Shown here in pieces: positions 34,316-42,561 of a stretch of 64,000 nucleotides of DNA (the first letter of the stretch is position 1; each line of letters starts with the position of its first letter). Source of the stretch: Serinicoccus hydrothermalis (GTDB taxonomy: Bacteria > Actinomycetota > Actinomycetes > Actinomycetales > Dermatophilaceae); assembly GCF_001685415.1 (NCBI RefSeq), contig NZ_CP014989.1, positions 3,286,001-3,350,000 of the forward strand. Direction: 5' to 3'. The notes under the pieces are model-generated. The model had not been told where the DNA came from. It worked only from the letters and a program-made list of their open reading frames with translations, and did not search any database. A program made the translations under genes and the position numbers.

Positions 34316-34614
34316 TGAGCGAGCGCCCCAGGGACACCTCCACCGACTCCTCCGGCAGCACGGACTGCGCGGGAGTGCTGCTCCGGCTCTTCGAGTTCGT
34401 CGACAACGAGACCGGCCCGGTCGACCGGGAGCGGATCCGCGAGCACCTCGACGAGTGCGGGTCCTGCCTGGCCGAGTACGACCGCGAGCTGCTGCTCAAG
34501 GCGCTGGTGCGCCGCGCCTGCGTGCGGCAGTCGGCACCTGAGGCGCTGCGCGCCCAGATCCTCACCCGGATCACGAGCACCAGCGTGACCGTGGTGCGCA
34601 GGACCGAGGGCTGA
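34315..34614 (+). CDS. rsrA: Redox-sensing anti-sigma factor RsrA (ZAS family)
   Basis: A 99-residue zinc-containing anti-sigma factor. HxxxCxxC is present as HLDECGSC (H44, C48, C51), with C18 and C69 as further thiols. Disulfide formation on oxidation releases SigR. ATG 34315 overlaps the sigR stop and sits behind GGAGGGG; GTG 34312 is an alternative. Two hairpins follow the stop. Confidence 0.93.
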   Translation: MSERPRDTSTDSSGSTDCAGVLLRLFEFVDNETGPVDRERIREHLDECGSCLAEYDRELLLKALVRRACVRQSAPEALRAQILTRITSTSVTVVRRTEG

Positions 34615-34624
34615 GGCCCGTCAT

Positions 34625-34689
34625 GCGGGCCGTGCCCGCCTGACACGAACGAGGGCTGACCCGGACGTCATGTCCGGGTCGGCCCTCGT
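34625..34689. terminator. Two hairpins between rsrA and bL37
   Basis: Bases 34625-34630 pair with 34634-34639 (6 bp, three-base loop). Bases 34649-34666 pair with 34672-34689 (18 bp with one G-U, five-base loop). They lie between convergent genes and can stop transcription from both sides. Confidence 0.7.
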
Positions 34690-34706
34690 CCGTGCCTGTC
34701 CGCGGA

Positions 34707-34781
34707 TCAGGCGTTGGGCTTGCGGCCGTGGTTGGCCGCCTTTTTCTTGCGGTCGCGGCGCTTGCGTGCACGCTTGCTCAT
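34707..34781 (-). CDS. 50S ribosomal protein bL37 (24 residues)
   Basis: The 24-residue product is MSKRARKRRDRKKKAANHGRKPNA when read in two parts: a very basic N-terminal half (residues 2-14) and the conserved A-N-H-G-R-K-P-N end (16-23). It matches the tiny actinobacterial ribosomal protein bL37 first seen in mycobacterial 50S structures (AURKAIP1/COX24-like). ATG 34781 has GGAGG five bases upstream. It is often missed because of its size. It is convergent with rsrA; related genes lie near sigH in other actinobacteria. Confidence 0.88.
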   Translation of the reverse strand: MSKRARKRRDRKKKAANHGRKPNA

Positions 34782-35010
34782 GGGTCCTCCTGACGTCGAC
34801 TGTTCCCGTCCAGTCTCCCATAGCCGGAGCCGTGGACAAGAAGCGTGACCTCCGTCACCTCCAAGGTAAAGATCTGTCCAAGATTCGTCCCATCTTGAGG
34901 ATTGCGAGCACGCTCTCACAGTCGTTTGTGGCACCCTTGTACATAGCCCGGTTGGTCGACCGGTTCCTTGCTCCACCCTGCCTCGGAGCACCCAACGGAA
35001 GGACATCATC
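34782..35010. other. Intergenic region with comparatively AT-rich patches
   Basis: This 229-base divergent region is less GC-rich than its surroundings around 34861-34950. It must carry promoters for bL37 (minus) and the 28-codon ORF (plus). TACATA at 34940-34945 is a possible -10 for the latter, but I see no matching -35. Confidence 0.35.
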
Positions 35011-35097
35011 GTGCTGCACCTCATCGCCGACATCTTCAGCTCGGGCGCCCTGGAGGCGTTCTTCGGCTTCATCGACATCGTGTCCTGGGAGGACTGA
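35011..35097 (+). CDS. Candidate 28-residue amphipathic peptide
   Basis: GTG 35011 is preceded by GGAAGGA eight bases upstream and opens a 28-codon ORF ending at TGA 35097. The product starts MLHLIADIFSSGALEAF and ends IDIVSWED. It is hydrophobic, with two short helix-prone halves and an acidic end, so it may sit at the membrane. A 15-bp hairpin starts 20 bases past the stop. I do not recognise it. Its own ribosome-binding site and the following hairpin are the only evidence that it is real; it could also be a leader ORF for the downstream HD-domain genes. Confidence 0.45.
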   Translation: MLHLIADIFSSGALEAFFGFIDIVSWED

Positions 35098-35114
35098 CGG
35101 CGAACAGGCCGACG

Positions 35115-36524
35115 ATGAAGGGCGCGGATCGAGCCGATCCGCGCCCTTCGCGCGTCCGCGTGTGGCTTCTCGTCGCGGGGCTGGCGCTCGCCGCGGTCGT
35201 CACCGCCTGGTCCTCGGAGCGGTGGATCGCCCCGGACAACCCGGTGAAGACCGAGAGCCTGATCATCCTGCTCGTCCTGGCGACGCTGGGCGTCGTCATC
35301 CGCGAGCGCGGGCTGGGCCCGCACTGGGGAGTCTCCATCGCGACGGTCGTGCTGGCGGCCACCATCCCGCTGGGGGGTGCCTACGGTGCCGCTCTGGTCG
35401 GAGGTCTGGCCTATCTCGCGGACCCCGGGGCGCGCACGCTGCGGACGAGGCTGTTCAACGTGACCATGACCGCGGCCGTCGGAGCGGTCGGCGGCACCTG
35501 CTACGCCCTGCTGGGCGGCAGCTTCGTCCAGAACGTCGACTTCACGCCGCGGGAGCTGCTGCTCCGGGTCGGCGTCCCGCTGGCCGTGGCCTACGTGGTC
35601 ATGGCGCTGGTCAACGCGCTGTGCATCGGGGCGATGTCCTTCCTCGTCCGGGGCACGCGGGTCCTCACCGTGGCCCGGTCGGTCCTCAGCAGCCTGGGGT
35701 GGGGATACCTGGCGCACGCGGTGACGGCCTTCCTCTTCGTCGTGCTCTGGGGACCGGTCGGCCTCGGCCCGGCCTCCGCGGTCTTCGTGCTCGGACCGCT
35801 GCTCGTGGCGCACTGGACGATCGGCCGCGACGCCCTGGCGCGGCGGGAGCACCAGGAGACGGTCACGACCTTCGTCGCGGCGCTGGAGCAGGCCGACCCC
35901 GCGTCCGTGGGCCACAGCGCCCGGGTGGCGGACGTGGCGGACGCGCTCGGCGCGCAGCTCGGGCTCTCCGGCGAGGCCGCCGAGGAGCTGCGCTACGCCG
36001 CGCTGCTGCACGACATCGGGATGATGGTGGTCCGCTCCGAGTTCCCGCACGACCCGGACGACGAGATCGCCTACCTCACCGCGCTCAGCGCCCACCCCTC
36101 GGCCGGCCTCAACGTCCTGGCCGGGCTGGACTTCCTCGAGGAGTCCCTCCCGGCCATCGCGCACCACCACGAGCGCTGGGACGGCAGGGGATATCCCGCG
36201 GGCCTGCAGGGCGAGCAGATCCCCCTGGCGGCACGGATCATCGCCGTGGCGGACGCCTTCGACGCGCTGATGGCCCCCCAGCAGGGCTCGCGCGTCGACC
36301 CGCTCGCGGTGGCCGAGGAGCTGGGCCGACGCGCCGGGACCCACCTCGACCCGACCGTCGTGTCCGCGCTGCACGCCGCGCTCGCGCGTCCGGGCGGGCT
36401 GGGCGCAGGACAGGCGAGCCGACCGGCACCGTGCCAGGACCGTGGAGGCCTGCCCGACCACGACCACCCGGGAGTGAGCGACCTCTTCGCGGACTGGCAG
36501 CCGGAGAACGTGGGCCAGGCGTGA
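35115..36524 (+). CDS. Membrane-bound HD-GYP domain phosphohydrolase-like protein
   Basis: A 469-residue protein. Six to seven membrane spans (about residues 14-240) form a MASE-like sensor region. A C-terminal HD-GYP domain follows: GHSARVADVA, LLHDIG with H299-D300, HHHERWDGRGYP with GYP at 359-361, and AARIIAVADAFDALM. HD-GYP domains commonly hydrolyse cyclic di-GMP. ATG 35115 lies at the foot of a 15-bp hairpin; GTG 35160, just after the hairpin and immediately before the first membrane span, is a reasonable alternative start. It is followed closely by a second HD-domain gene. Confidence 0.82.
   Translation: MKGADRADPRPSRVRVWLLVAGLALAAVVTAWSSERWIAPDNPVKTESLIILLVLATLGVVIRERGLGPHWGVSIATVVLAATIPLGGAYGAALVGGLAYLADPGARTLRTRLFNVTMTAAVGAVGGTCYALLGGSFVQNVDFTPRELLLRVGVPLAVAYVVMALVNALCIGAMSFLVRGTRVLTVARSVLSSLGWGYLAHAVTAFLFVVLWGPVGLGPASAVFVLGPLLVAHWTIGRDALARREHQETVTTFVAALEQADPASVGHSARVADVADALGAQLGLSGEAAEELRYAALLHDIGMMVVRSEFPHDPDDEIAYLTALSAHPSAGLNVLAGLDFLEESLPAIAHHHERWDGRGYPAGLQGEQIPLAARIIAVADAFDALMAPQQGSRVDPLAVAEELGRRAGTHLDPTVVSALHAALARPGGLGAGQASRPAPCQDRGGLPDHDHPGVSDLFADWQPENVGQA
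35117..35149 (+). terminator. 15-bp hairpin overlapping the HD-domain gene start
   Basis: Bases 35117-35131 pair perfectly with 35135-35149 around a three-base loop. It begins with the G of the annotated ATG 35115. It may terminate the 28-codon transcript or gate expression of the HD-domain gene. Confidence 0.6.
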
Positions 36525-36549
36525 GGCCGGCGCAGAGGAGGTGGCGGCC

Positions 36550-37773
36550 GTGCCGCTGACGTGGCCCCTGGCGCTGGTCGGGTTCGTGGCCCTGGTCCTC
36601 AGCGAGGCGTGGCGCCAGGCCTCGCCGGTGCCCGTGCGCGAGAGCCCGCTGACCCAGGCCTGTGCCATGGCCCTGGCCATGTCCACGGCCTGGCCGGTGG
36701 CCGGTGGGCTGGGGGACCTCCGGGGTCTGTTCGGGCCCCTGCTGCTGGCCGCCGGCGCGGTCCTGCTCGTCGCCCTCTGGTACCGCCGGGTCCGGGCCGT
36801 CCCCCAGGGCCTGCTCCGACTGGCCACCTCGGTGGTGGTCGCCGGGCTGCTCGTGCGCGTCCCCGGACCGAACGGCACCACCCTGCTCGAGCGCATCGAG
36901 CACCCCGAGGGCGACACGGCACTCTTCGCCCTGACCCTGCTCGCGGCGGCGGTGCTGGCCGCTGCCGCGCCGATCGTCGCCCGGGGGGTGCAGGCGGCGC
37001 TGCGCCGGCACGCGTGGCCGTGGGCGACGCTGCTGGCCGAGCTGGGCCGGCAGGCCCCGGTGTCGCTCGCCGCGGCCTCGACCGCCGTGGTGATGTCGCT
37101 GGCGCTGACCGAGCTCGGCGCGGCGAGCCTGGTGCTCTTCCAGGTGCCGCTGCTCGTGCTGCAGCCGGCCGTGGCCCGCCAGCGCCGCATCCGGCAGGCC
37201 CAGCGGCAGACGGTCTTCGCCCTGGCCCGCCTCCCCGAGGAGGCCGGCTTCGCCGCGGCCGGGCACGGTGCCCGCGTGGCCGCGCTCGCGGTACCCATCG
37301 CCCGGGACCTCGGTGTCGAGCCGTCCGACCTCGCGGACGTCGAGGCGGCCGCCCTCCTGCACGACATCGGCCAGGTCGGCCTGGACCGCCCCGTCCCCGA
37401 CGGCGCGACGGTCGAGGTCTCCGGTCGGGACCAGAGGCAGATCGCCGCCACCGGGTCCTCCATCCTCGCCCGCACCGCCGAGCTCTCCCGGCTCTCCACG
37501 CTCGTCGCCGACGTCGGGCTGGCGCAGCACCGGGCGGTCGAGCGGGGCGACGTCTCCCTCACCTCCCGCGTCGTCCGGGTGGCCTCCGCCTACGACGACC
37601 TCACCGGCCGCGCGACGCGGCTCGCGGGGGCCGCGGGTCCGGTGCACGCGCTGGAGCGCATCCTGCGCACGACGCCGCACGAGTACGACCCGGTCGTCGT
37701 GGCGGCCCTCATCCGCCAGCTGGAGCGTCGCGGGGCGCTGTCGGCCGCCCAGGCGGCGACCCTGCGGGACTGA
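36550..37773 (+). CDS. Membrane HD-domain protein, degenerate HD-GYP partner
   Basis: A 407-residue protein with about six membrane spans in residues 1-215 and a C-terminal HD domain (GHGARVAALA, LLHDIGQVG with H271-D272, RVVRVASAYDDLTG). Where its neighbour reads HHHERWDGRGYP, this protein reads AQHRAVERGD, so the GYP motif and part of the metal site are gone. It may be a regulatory partner. GTG 36550 has GGAGG eight bases upstream; GTG 36541 is in frame. A 20-bp hairpin follows. Confidence 0.75.
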   Translation: MPLTWPLALVGFVALVLSEAWRQASPVPVRESPLTQACAMALAMSTAWPVAGGLGDLRGLFGPLLLAAGAVLLVALWYRRVRAVPQGLLRLATSVVVAGLLVRVPGPNGTTLLERIEHPEGDTALFALTLLAAAVLAAAAPIVARGVQAALRRHAWPWATLLAELGRQAPVSLAAASTAVVMSLALTELGAASLVLFQVPLLVLQPAVARQRRIRQAQRQTVFALARLPEEAGFAAAGHGARVAALAVPIARDLGVEPSDLADVEAAALLHDIGQVGLDRPVPDGATVEVSGRDQRQIAATGSSILARTAELSRLSTLVADVGLAQHRAVERGDVSLTSRVVRVASAYDDLTGRATRLAGAAGPVHALERILRTTPHEYDPVVVAALIRQLERRGALSAAQAATLRD

Positions 37774-37775
37774 CG

Positions 37776-37819
37776 CGAGGAGCCGCCCCCGACGCCGTGG
37801 CGTCGGGGGCGGCTCCTCG
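37776..37819. terminator. 20-bp bidirectional hairpin terminator
   Basis: Bases 37776-37795 pair perfectly with 37800-37819 around a four-base loop, between the convergent HD-domain gene and sodN. TGCGG follows on the plus strand, with no T tract. Confidence 0.8.
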
Positions 37820-37835
37820 TGCGGTGCGGCTGGGC

Positions 37836-38237
37836 TCAGCCCTTCTTGGTCTCGGCGAAGATCTCCGCGATGCGGTCGATCTTGCCCAGCAGCTCGTCGG
37901 CCGTCGCGACGTCGAAGCTGCCCTTGGTGCCCGAGGCGCCGGCCAGCTTGGTGGCCTCGTTGACCAGCACGTGCAGCTCCGGGAACTGCTCGAAGTGCGG
38001 CGGCTTGAAGTAGTCGGTCCACAGCACCCACAGGTGGTGCTTGACCAGCTCCGAGCGCTGCTCCTTGATGATCATGGCGCGCATACGGAAGTCGGCGTCG
38101 TCGTTGTCCGCGACCTTCTCGCAGATCTTCTTGACCGACTCGGCCTCGATCCGGGCCTGGGCGGGGTCGTAGACGCCGCAGGGCAGGTCGCAGTGCGCGC
38201 TGACCTCGATCGTGGGGGCGAAGAACCTGGTGAACAT
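37836..38237 (-). CDS. sodN: Nickel superoxide dismutase precursor SodN
   Basis: A 133-residue precursor. The first 14 residues are the propeptide (MFTRFFAPTIEVSA). The mature protein then begins HCDLPCGVYDP, the nickel hook using the amino terminus, His1, Cys2 and Cys6. The rest is a four-helix bundle with WTDYFKPPHFE. It disproportionates superoxide after Ni-dependent proteolytic maturation, normally by SodX, whose gene commonly sits next to sodN. No sodX is adjacent here or elsewhere in the window. ATG 38237 follows AAGGA. It diverges from tsaB across 59 bases. Confidence 0.96.
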   Translation of the reverse strand: MFTRFFAPTIEVSAHCDLPCGVYDPAQARIEAESVKKICEKVADNDDADFRMRAMIIKEQRSELVKHHLWVLWTDYFKPPHFEQFPELHVLVNEATKLAGASGTKGSFDVATADELLGKIDRIAEIFAETKKG

Positions 38238-38284
38238 CAGTCATCCTTTGCAGTGGTCGGGAGGGGCTCCAACACCCCTCACGT

Positions 38285-38290
38285 TAGCCT
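38285..38290 (+). promoter_or_regulatory. -10 element TAGCCT for leaderless tsaB
   Basis: TAGCCT, six bases, then GTG 38297. No ribosome-binding site is present. Confidence 0.5.
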
Positions 38291-38296
38291 GACCGG

Positions 38297-38965
38297 GTGC
38301 TGCTCGCGATCGACACCGCCACCGGGACCGTCGGTGCCGCCGTGCACGACGGTGAGCGGGTGCTGGCGGAGGTCGTCCACGAGGACGCGAGGCGGCACGG
38401 CGAGCTGCTCGCACCGGCGATCCGGGGTGCGCTGGACCAGGCGGGCGTCCCGGTCTCGGCGCTGAGCGCAGTGGTGTGCGGGGTCGGACCGGGGCCGTTC
38501 ACCGGCCTGCGCGTCGGGGTCGTCACGGCCCTGACCCTCGCCCACAGCCGGGGGCTCCTACCGCCCCAGGGGATCTGCTCGCTGGACGCGGTGGCCCACC
38601 AGGGCGTGAGCGTCCACGAGGGGGAGCTGCTCGTCGCCACGGACGCACGACGCCGGGAGGTGTACTGGGCACGCTACGAGGTCGGGGCGCACACCGCGCG
38701 TCGCCTGGACGGACCCGGGGTGGCGCGGGCCGCCGACCTGCCCGAGCCGGTGCGCACCCTGCCCGTCGCCGGGCGGGGTGCGGCGCTCTACCCGGAGGCC
38801 CTCACCGGTCCACCGCTCCCCGGGGTCACCGACGCCCGCCCGGGGGCCCTGGCCGAGCTGGCCGTGCGGCTGCGTCGCGGCGACCACCCGGACGCCTCGA
38901 CGGCGCTGCTGCCGCCCGAGCCGCTCTACCTGCGCCGCCCCGACGCGGTCGAGCCGAGCCGGTGA
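38297..38965 (+). CDS. tsaB: tRNA t6A biosynthesis protein TsaB
   Basis: A 222-residue ASKHA-fold protein (LLAIDTATGTVGAAV, GVGPGPFTGLRVGV). It dimerises with TsaD to transfer threonylcarbamoyl to A37 of ANN-decoding tRNAs. It starts at GTG 38297 directly after a leaderless-type -10. Its stop overlaps the rimI start, and rimI overlaps tsaD, so the three are co-translated, in the same order as M. tuberculosis Rv3421c-Rv3419c. The expected tsaE is not in this window. Confidence 0.93.
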   Translation: MLLAIDTATGTVGAAVHDGERVLAEVVHEDARRHGELLAPAIRGALDQAGVPVSALSAVVCGVGPGPFTGLRVGVVTALTLAHSRGLLPPQGICSLDAVAHQGVSVHEGELLVATDARRREVYWARYEVGAHTARRLDGPGVARAADLPEPVRTLPVAGRGAALYPEALTGPPLPGVTDARPGALAELAVRLRRGDHPDASTALLPPEPLYLRRPDAVEPSR

Positions 38966-39426
38966 GCCCCGCCGCGCCGCGTCCCGCCACCTGGCGGGAC
39001 ATCCCCTTGATGGCCGGCCTGGAACGGGCGGCCTTCCCGGACGACCCGTGGACCGAGGCGAGCCTGTGGGGCGAGCTCGCGCAACGCCCCCGGCGCTCCT
39101 ACGTGGTGATGCGCGAGCCCGGGTCCGAGGAGCTGCTGGGGTATGCCGGGCTGGACCTCGCGGGGGACGTCGCCGACGTCATGACGCTCGCCGTGGACCC
39201 GCATGCGCGGGGCCGGGGGATCGGGGGCCTGCTGCTGGAGGACCTGCACCGCCGGGCCCTGGCCGGCGGCGCCGCGAGCATGATGCTCGAGGTCCGCAGC
39301 GGCAACGAGCCGGCCCGCGGGCTCTACGCGGCCCGCGGCTACTCCCTGGTGCGATCGCGCCCCCGCTACTACCCGTCCGGCGAGGACGCCCTCGTCCTGC
39401 GCAAGGAGCTGTCCGCCGATGTCTGA
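38962..39426 (+). CDS. rimI: RimI-like N-acetyltransferase
   Basis: A 154-residue GNAT enzyme. Acetyl-CoA binding is seen in [18 protein letters not shown], and the C-terminal end in [27 protein letters not shown] is typical of RimI. The classic role is acetylation of the ribosomal protein bS18 N-terminus; in actinobacteria it may also act on other N-termini. GTG 38962 overlaps the tsaB stop, and its end overlaps the tsaD start. Confidence 0.9.
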   Translation: MSPAAPRPATWRDIPLMAGLERAAFPDDPWTEASLWGELAQRPRRSYVVMREPGSEELLGYAGLDLAGDVADVMTLAVDPHARGRGIGGLLLEDLHRRALAGGAASMMLEVRSGNEPARGLYAARGYSLVRSRPRYYPSGEDALVLRKELSADV

Positions 39427-40462
39427 ACCCCTGGTGCTGGGCATCGAGACCAGCTGCGACGAGACCGGTGTGGGGCTGGTCCGCGGCCAGACCCTGCTCT
39501 TCGACGCGATCGCGAGCAGCGTGGACCAGCACGCCCGGTTCGGCGGCGTCGTCCCCGAGGTCGCGAGCCGCGCCCACCTCGAGGCGATGGTCCCGACGAT
39601 CGAGCGGGCCTGCCGCGAGGCCGGGGTCCGGCTGCAGGACGTCGACGCCGTCTCGGTGACCGCCGGGCCGGGGCTGGCGGGGGCACTCCTCGTCGGGGTC
39701 GCCTCGGCCAAGGCGCTGGCGCTCGGGCTGGGGGTGCCGCTCTTCGGCGTCAACCACCTGGCGGCCCATGTGGCCGTCGACGTGGTGGAGCACGGTCCGC
39801 TCCCGGAGCCGACGATGGGGCTGCTCGTGAGCGGTGGACACTCCAACCTGCTCCTCGTGCCCGACGTCACCCACGACATCCGCTCGCTCGGCGCGACGAT
39901 CGACGACGCGGCGGGGGAGGCCTTCGACAAGGTCGCGCGGGTCCTCGGCCTCCCGTTCCCCGGCGGGCCGCACATCGACCGGGTGGCCCGTGAGGGCGAC
40001 CAGGTGGCCATCGACTTCCCCCGCGGTCTCACCTCGGGCCGCGACCTGCAGCGGCACCGCTTCGACTACTCCTTCTCCGGCCTCAAGACCGCCGTGGCTC
40101 GGTGGGTCCAGGCCCGGGAGGACGCCGGAGAACCCGTGCCGGTCGCCGACGTCGCCGCCAGCTTCCAGGAGGCGGTGGTCGACGTGCTCACCCGCAAGGC
40201 GGTCCTCGCCTGCTCCGAGCACGGGGTCGAGGACCTGCTCATCGGGGGAGGGGTGGCCGCCAACAGCCGGCTGCGTTCCCTCGCCCAGGAGCGGTGCGAC
40301 GCCGCCGGGATCCGGTTGCGGGTGCCCCGCCCGGGACTGTGCACCGACAACGGCGCGATGGTCGCCGCGCTCGGCGCCCAGATGCTCGTCCGGGGCCGCC
40401 AGGCCTCCCGGCTGGACCTGCCCGCGGACTCCTCCCAGCCGGTGGAGCAGGTGAGCAGCTGA
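39419..40462 (+). CDS. tsaD: tRNA N6-adenosine threonylcarbamoyltransferase TsaD
   Basis: A 347-residue catalytic subunit of t6A synthesis (formerly Gcp). Motifs: [15 protein letters not shown], the metal-binding HxxxH in [38 protein letters not shown] and [11 protein letters not shown] 39419 overlaps the rimI stop. In mycobacteria tsaD is followed directly by groES; here about five kilobases carrying potassium uptake, methyltransferase and PLD genes intervene. Confidence 0.95.
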   Translation: MSEPLVLGIETSCDETGVGLVRGQTLLFDAIASSVDQHARFGGVVPEVASRAHLEAMVPTIERACREAGVRLQDVDAVSVTAGPGLAGALLVGVASAKALALGLGVPLFGVNHLAAHVAVDVVEHGPLPEPTMGLLVSGGHSNLLLVPDVTHDIRSLGATIDDAAGEAFDKVARVLGLPFPGGPHIDRVAREGDQVAIDFPRGLTSGRDLQRHRFDYSFSGLKTAVARWVQAREDAGEPVPVADVAASFQEAVVDVLTRKAVLACSEHGVEDLLIGGGVAANSRLRSLAQERCDAAGIRLRVPRPGLCTDNGAMVAALGAQMLVRGRQASRLDLPADSSQPVEQVSS

Positions 40463-40528
40463 GGGACGCGGCGAGACCCGGGGGCCCGACTTGCCGGGGG
40501 TGGCAGCAGAGGCGCACCATAAGTCCTC

Positions 40529-41860
40529 GTGCGTGTCTTCTGGGCCCATCCGGCCCGCTCGGTCACCCTGGGCTTCCTCGGGCTCGTCGTGGTCGGCACC
40601 ACCCTCCTCCTGCTGCCGGTCTCGCGCGCGGCCGCCGCGCCCGCGGACGCGCTGGTCGCCGCCTTCACCACGGTGTCCGCCACCTGCGTGACCGGGCTCA
40701 TCACCGTGGACACCGGGACCTACTGGACCCCCTTCGGCCAGGTCGTCATCCTCGCCCTCATCCAGATCGGCGGGTTCGGCGTCATGACCCTGGCGACGCT
40801 CCTGGCGATGGCGGTGCGCGGCAAGCTGGGCCTGCGCTCCAGCCTCGCGGCGCAGGCCGACTCGCACTCGCAGCGGCTGGGCGAGGTCCGCGCGGCCATC
40901 TTCTCCACGCTGCGCATCCTCGTGGTGCTGGAGATCGTCGTCGCGCTGGTGCTCGCGGCGCGCTTCCACTGGGGCTACGGGTATGCCCCCGGCCGCGCCC
41001 TCTGGCACGGCGTCTTCCACGCGATCTCGGCGGTCAACAACGCCGGCTTCGCCCTGTACCCGGACAGCGCGACGGGCTTCGTCGGCGACATCTTCGTCAT
41101 CGGACCGATCTGCTTCGCCCTGGTCGTCGGGGGACTGGGCTTCCCGGTGCTGCGCGAGCTGCTCCGGCGGGTGCCGCGCGAGCGGTGGAGCGTGCATACC
41201 CGGCTCACGCTGTGGGGCACCGCGGTGCTCATCGTCCTCGGCACCGGCCTCTTCTGGTGGTTCGAGACCCGGGGCGGCGGCACGCTGACCGGGCTGGACC
41301 CGTGGGGCCAGTTCGTGGGGGCGCTGGGCGGGGGGCTCTTCCCCCGCACCGCCGGCTTCAACAGCATCGACTACGGCATGGCGAGCGACGAGACGCTGGC
41401 GGTGACGATCGTGCTGATGTTCATCGGCGGCGGCTCGGCGGGCACGGCCGGCGGGGTGAAGATCACCACCTTCCTCATCCTGGCCTTCGTCATCTGGTCC
41501 GAGGTCCGGGGCGAGCCGGACGTCGTCATCGGGCGTCGCCGGATCTCCAGCGCGACCCAGCGCCAGGCCCTGTCCGTGGCGCTGCTCGCCGTGGGCCTGG
41601 TCGTCGTCTCCGCGATCTACCTCATGAGCCGCACCGAGGGGATGCGACCCACCGACCTGCTCTTCGAGACGGTCTCCGCCTTCGCCACGGTCGGGCTCTC
41701 GACCGGCCTCACGGCCTCGCTCCCGTGGGACGCCCAGCTGCTGCTCATGCTCCTCATGTTCCTCGGTCGCGTCGGCCCCATCACGGTGGCCGCGGCGCTG
41801 GCCCTCAACACCCGTCACCGGCACTACCGACTCCCGGAGGAGAGACCCGTTGTTGGCTAG
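40529..41860 (+). CDS. TrkH/KtrB-type potassium uptake channel subunit
   Basis: A 443-residue membrane protein with four repeated M1-P-M2 units. Filter-region segments include FTTVSATCVTGL, ISAVNNAGFALYP, LFPRTAGFNSIDYG and TVSAFATVGLSTGL, each placing a conserved Gly in the pore. GGGSAGTAGGVKITT is typical of KtrB/TrkH. It forms a Na- or H-coupled K+ uptake system with the cytosolic RCK subunit encoded next, whose start lies within its 3' end. The start GTG 40529 has no clear ribosome-binding site. Confidence 0.92.
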   Translation: MRVFWAHPARSVTLGFLGLVVVGTTLLLLPVSRAAAAPADALVAAFTTVSATCVTGLITVDTGTYWTPFGQVVILALIQIGGFGVMTLATLLAMAVRGKLGLRSSLAAQADSHSQRLGEVRAAIFSTLRILVVLEIVVALVLAARFHWGYGYAPGRALWHGVFHAISAVNNAGFALYPDSATGFVGDIFVIGPICFALVVGGLGFPVLRELLRRVPRERWSVHTRLTLWGTAVLIVLGTGLFWWFETRGGGTLTGLDPWGQFVGALGGGLFPRTAGFNSIDYGMASDETLAVTIVLMFIGGGSAGTAGGVKITTFLILAFVIWSEVRGEPDVVIGRRRISSATQRQALSVALLAVGLVVVSAIYLMSRTEGMRPTDLLFETVSAFATVGLSTGLTASLPWDAQLLLMLLMFLGRVGPITVAAALALNTRHRHYRLPEERPVVG

Positions 41861-42548
41861 GAAGAAGCGCGACCCCGAGGGTGGGGTCCCGACCGTCATG
41901 GTCGTCGGTCTCGGACGGTTCGGCACCGCCGTCTGCGAGTCCCTGGTGCGCCAGGGGGTCGACGTGCTGGCGATCGACACCGACGAGCGCCGGGTGCAGA
42001 AGTATGCCGACGAGCTCACGCACACCGTCGTCGCCGACGCGACCGACGGGGAGGCGATGCGCCAGCTCGGCGTCGGCAGCGTGGACCGGGCCGTCGTCGC
42101 CATCGGTTCCGACATCGAGGCCAGCGTGCTCAGCGTCATCACCCTGCACGAGGCGGGCGTCGACCGGATCTACGCCAAGGCCATCACCCGCAAGCACGGC
42201 AAGATCCTGGCCAGCATCGGCGCCGACCACGTCATCTACCCCGAGTACGTCATGGGCCAGCGGGTGGCGCACATGGTGACCGACGGTGTGGCCGACTACC
42301 TGGAGTTCGACGACGAGTTCGCGATCGCCCGGTGCAGCGCCCCGGTGGAGACCTGGGACCGGAGCCTGGCCGACTCGGGGGTGCGGACGCGGCACACCAT
42401 CACCGTCGTCGGGATCAAGCCGCCGGGCGCACCCTTCACGTATGCCGTCCCCGAGACGGTCGTCGAGGAGGGGGACGAGCTGGTGGTCTCCGGACGCGTG
42501 GGGGACGTGGAGCGCTTCGTGGCGCTCCCGCGCGCCTCCCGGGCCTGA
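41850..42548 (+). CDS. TrkA/KtrA-type RCK subunit of potassium uptake
   Basis: A 232-residue cytosolic regulator. An N-terminal Rossmann fold (VVGLGRFGTAVCESLVRQG, then an acidic end to strand 2, AIDTDERRVQ) binds nucleotide; a C-terminal RCK_C domain follows. The likely start is TTG 41850, with GGAGG nine bases upstream, overlapping the channel gene by 11 bases. TTG 41853 is the next possibility. A TTG start would be the only one in this window. Confidence 0.9.
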   Translation: MLARKKRDPEGGVPTVMVVGLGRFGTAVCESLVRQGVDVLAIDTDERRVQKYADELTHTVVADATDGEAMRQLGVGSVDRAVVAIGSDIEASVLSVITLHEAGVDRIYAKAITRKHGKILASIGADHVIYPEYVMGQRVAHMVTDGVADYLEFDDEFAIARCSAPVETWDRSLADSGVRTRHTITVVGIKPPGAPFTYAVPETVVEEGDELVVSGRVGDVERFVALPRASRA

Positions 42549-42561
42549 CCGGACCCGTCCC

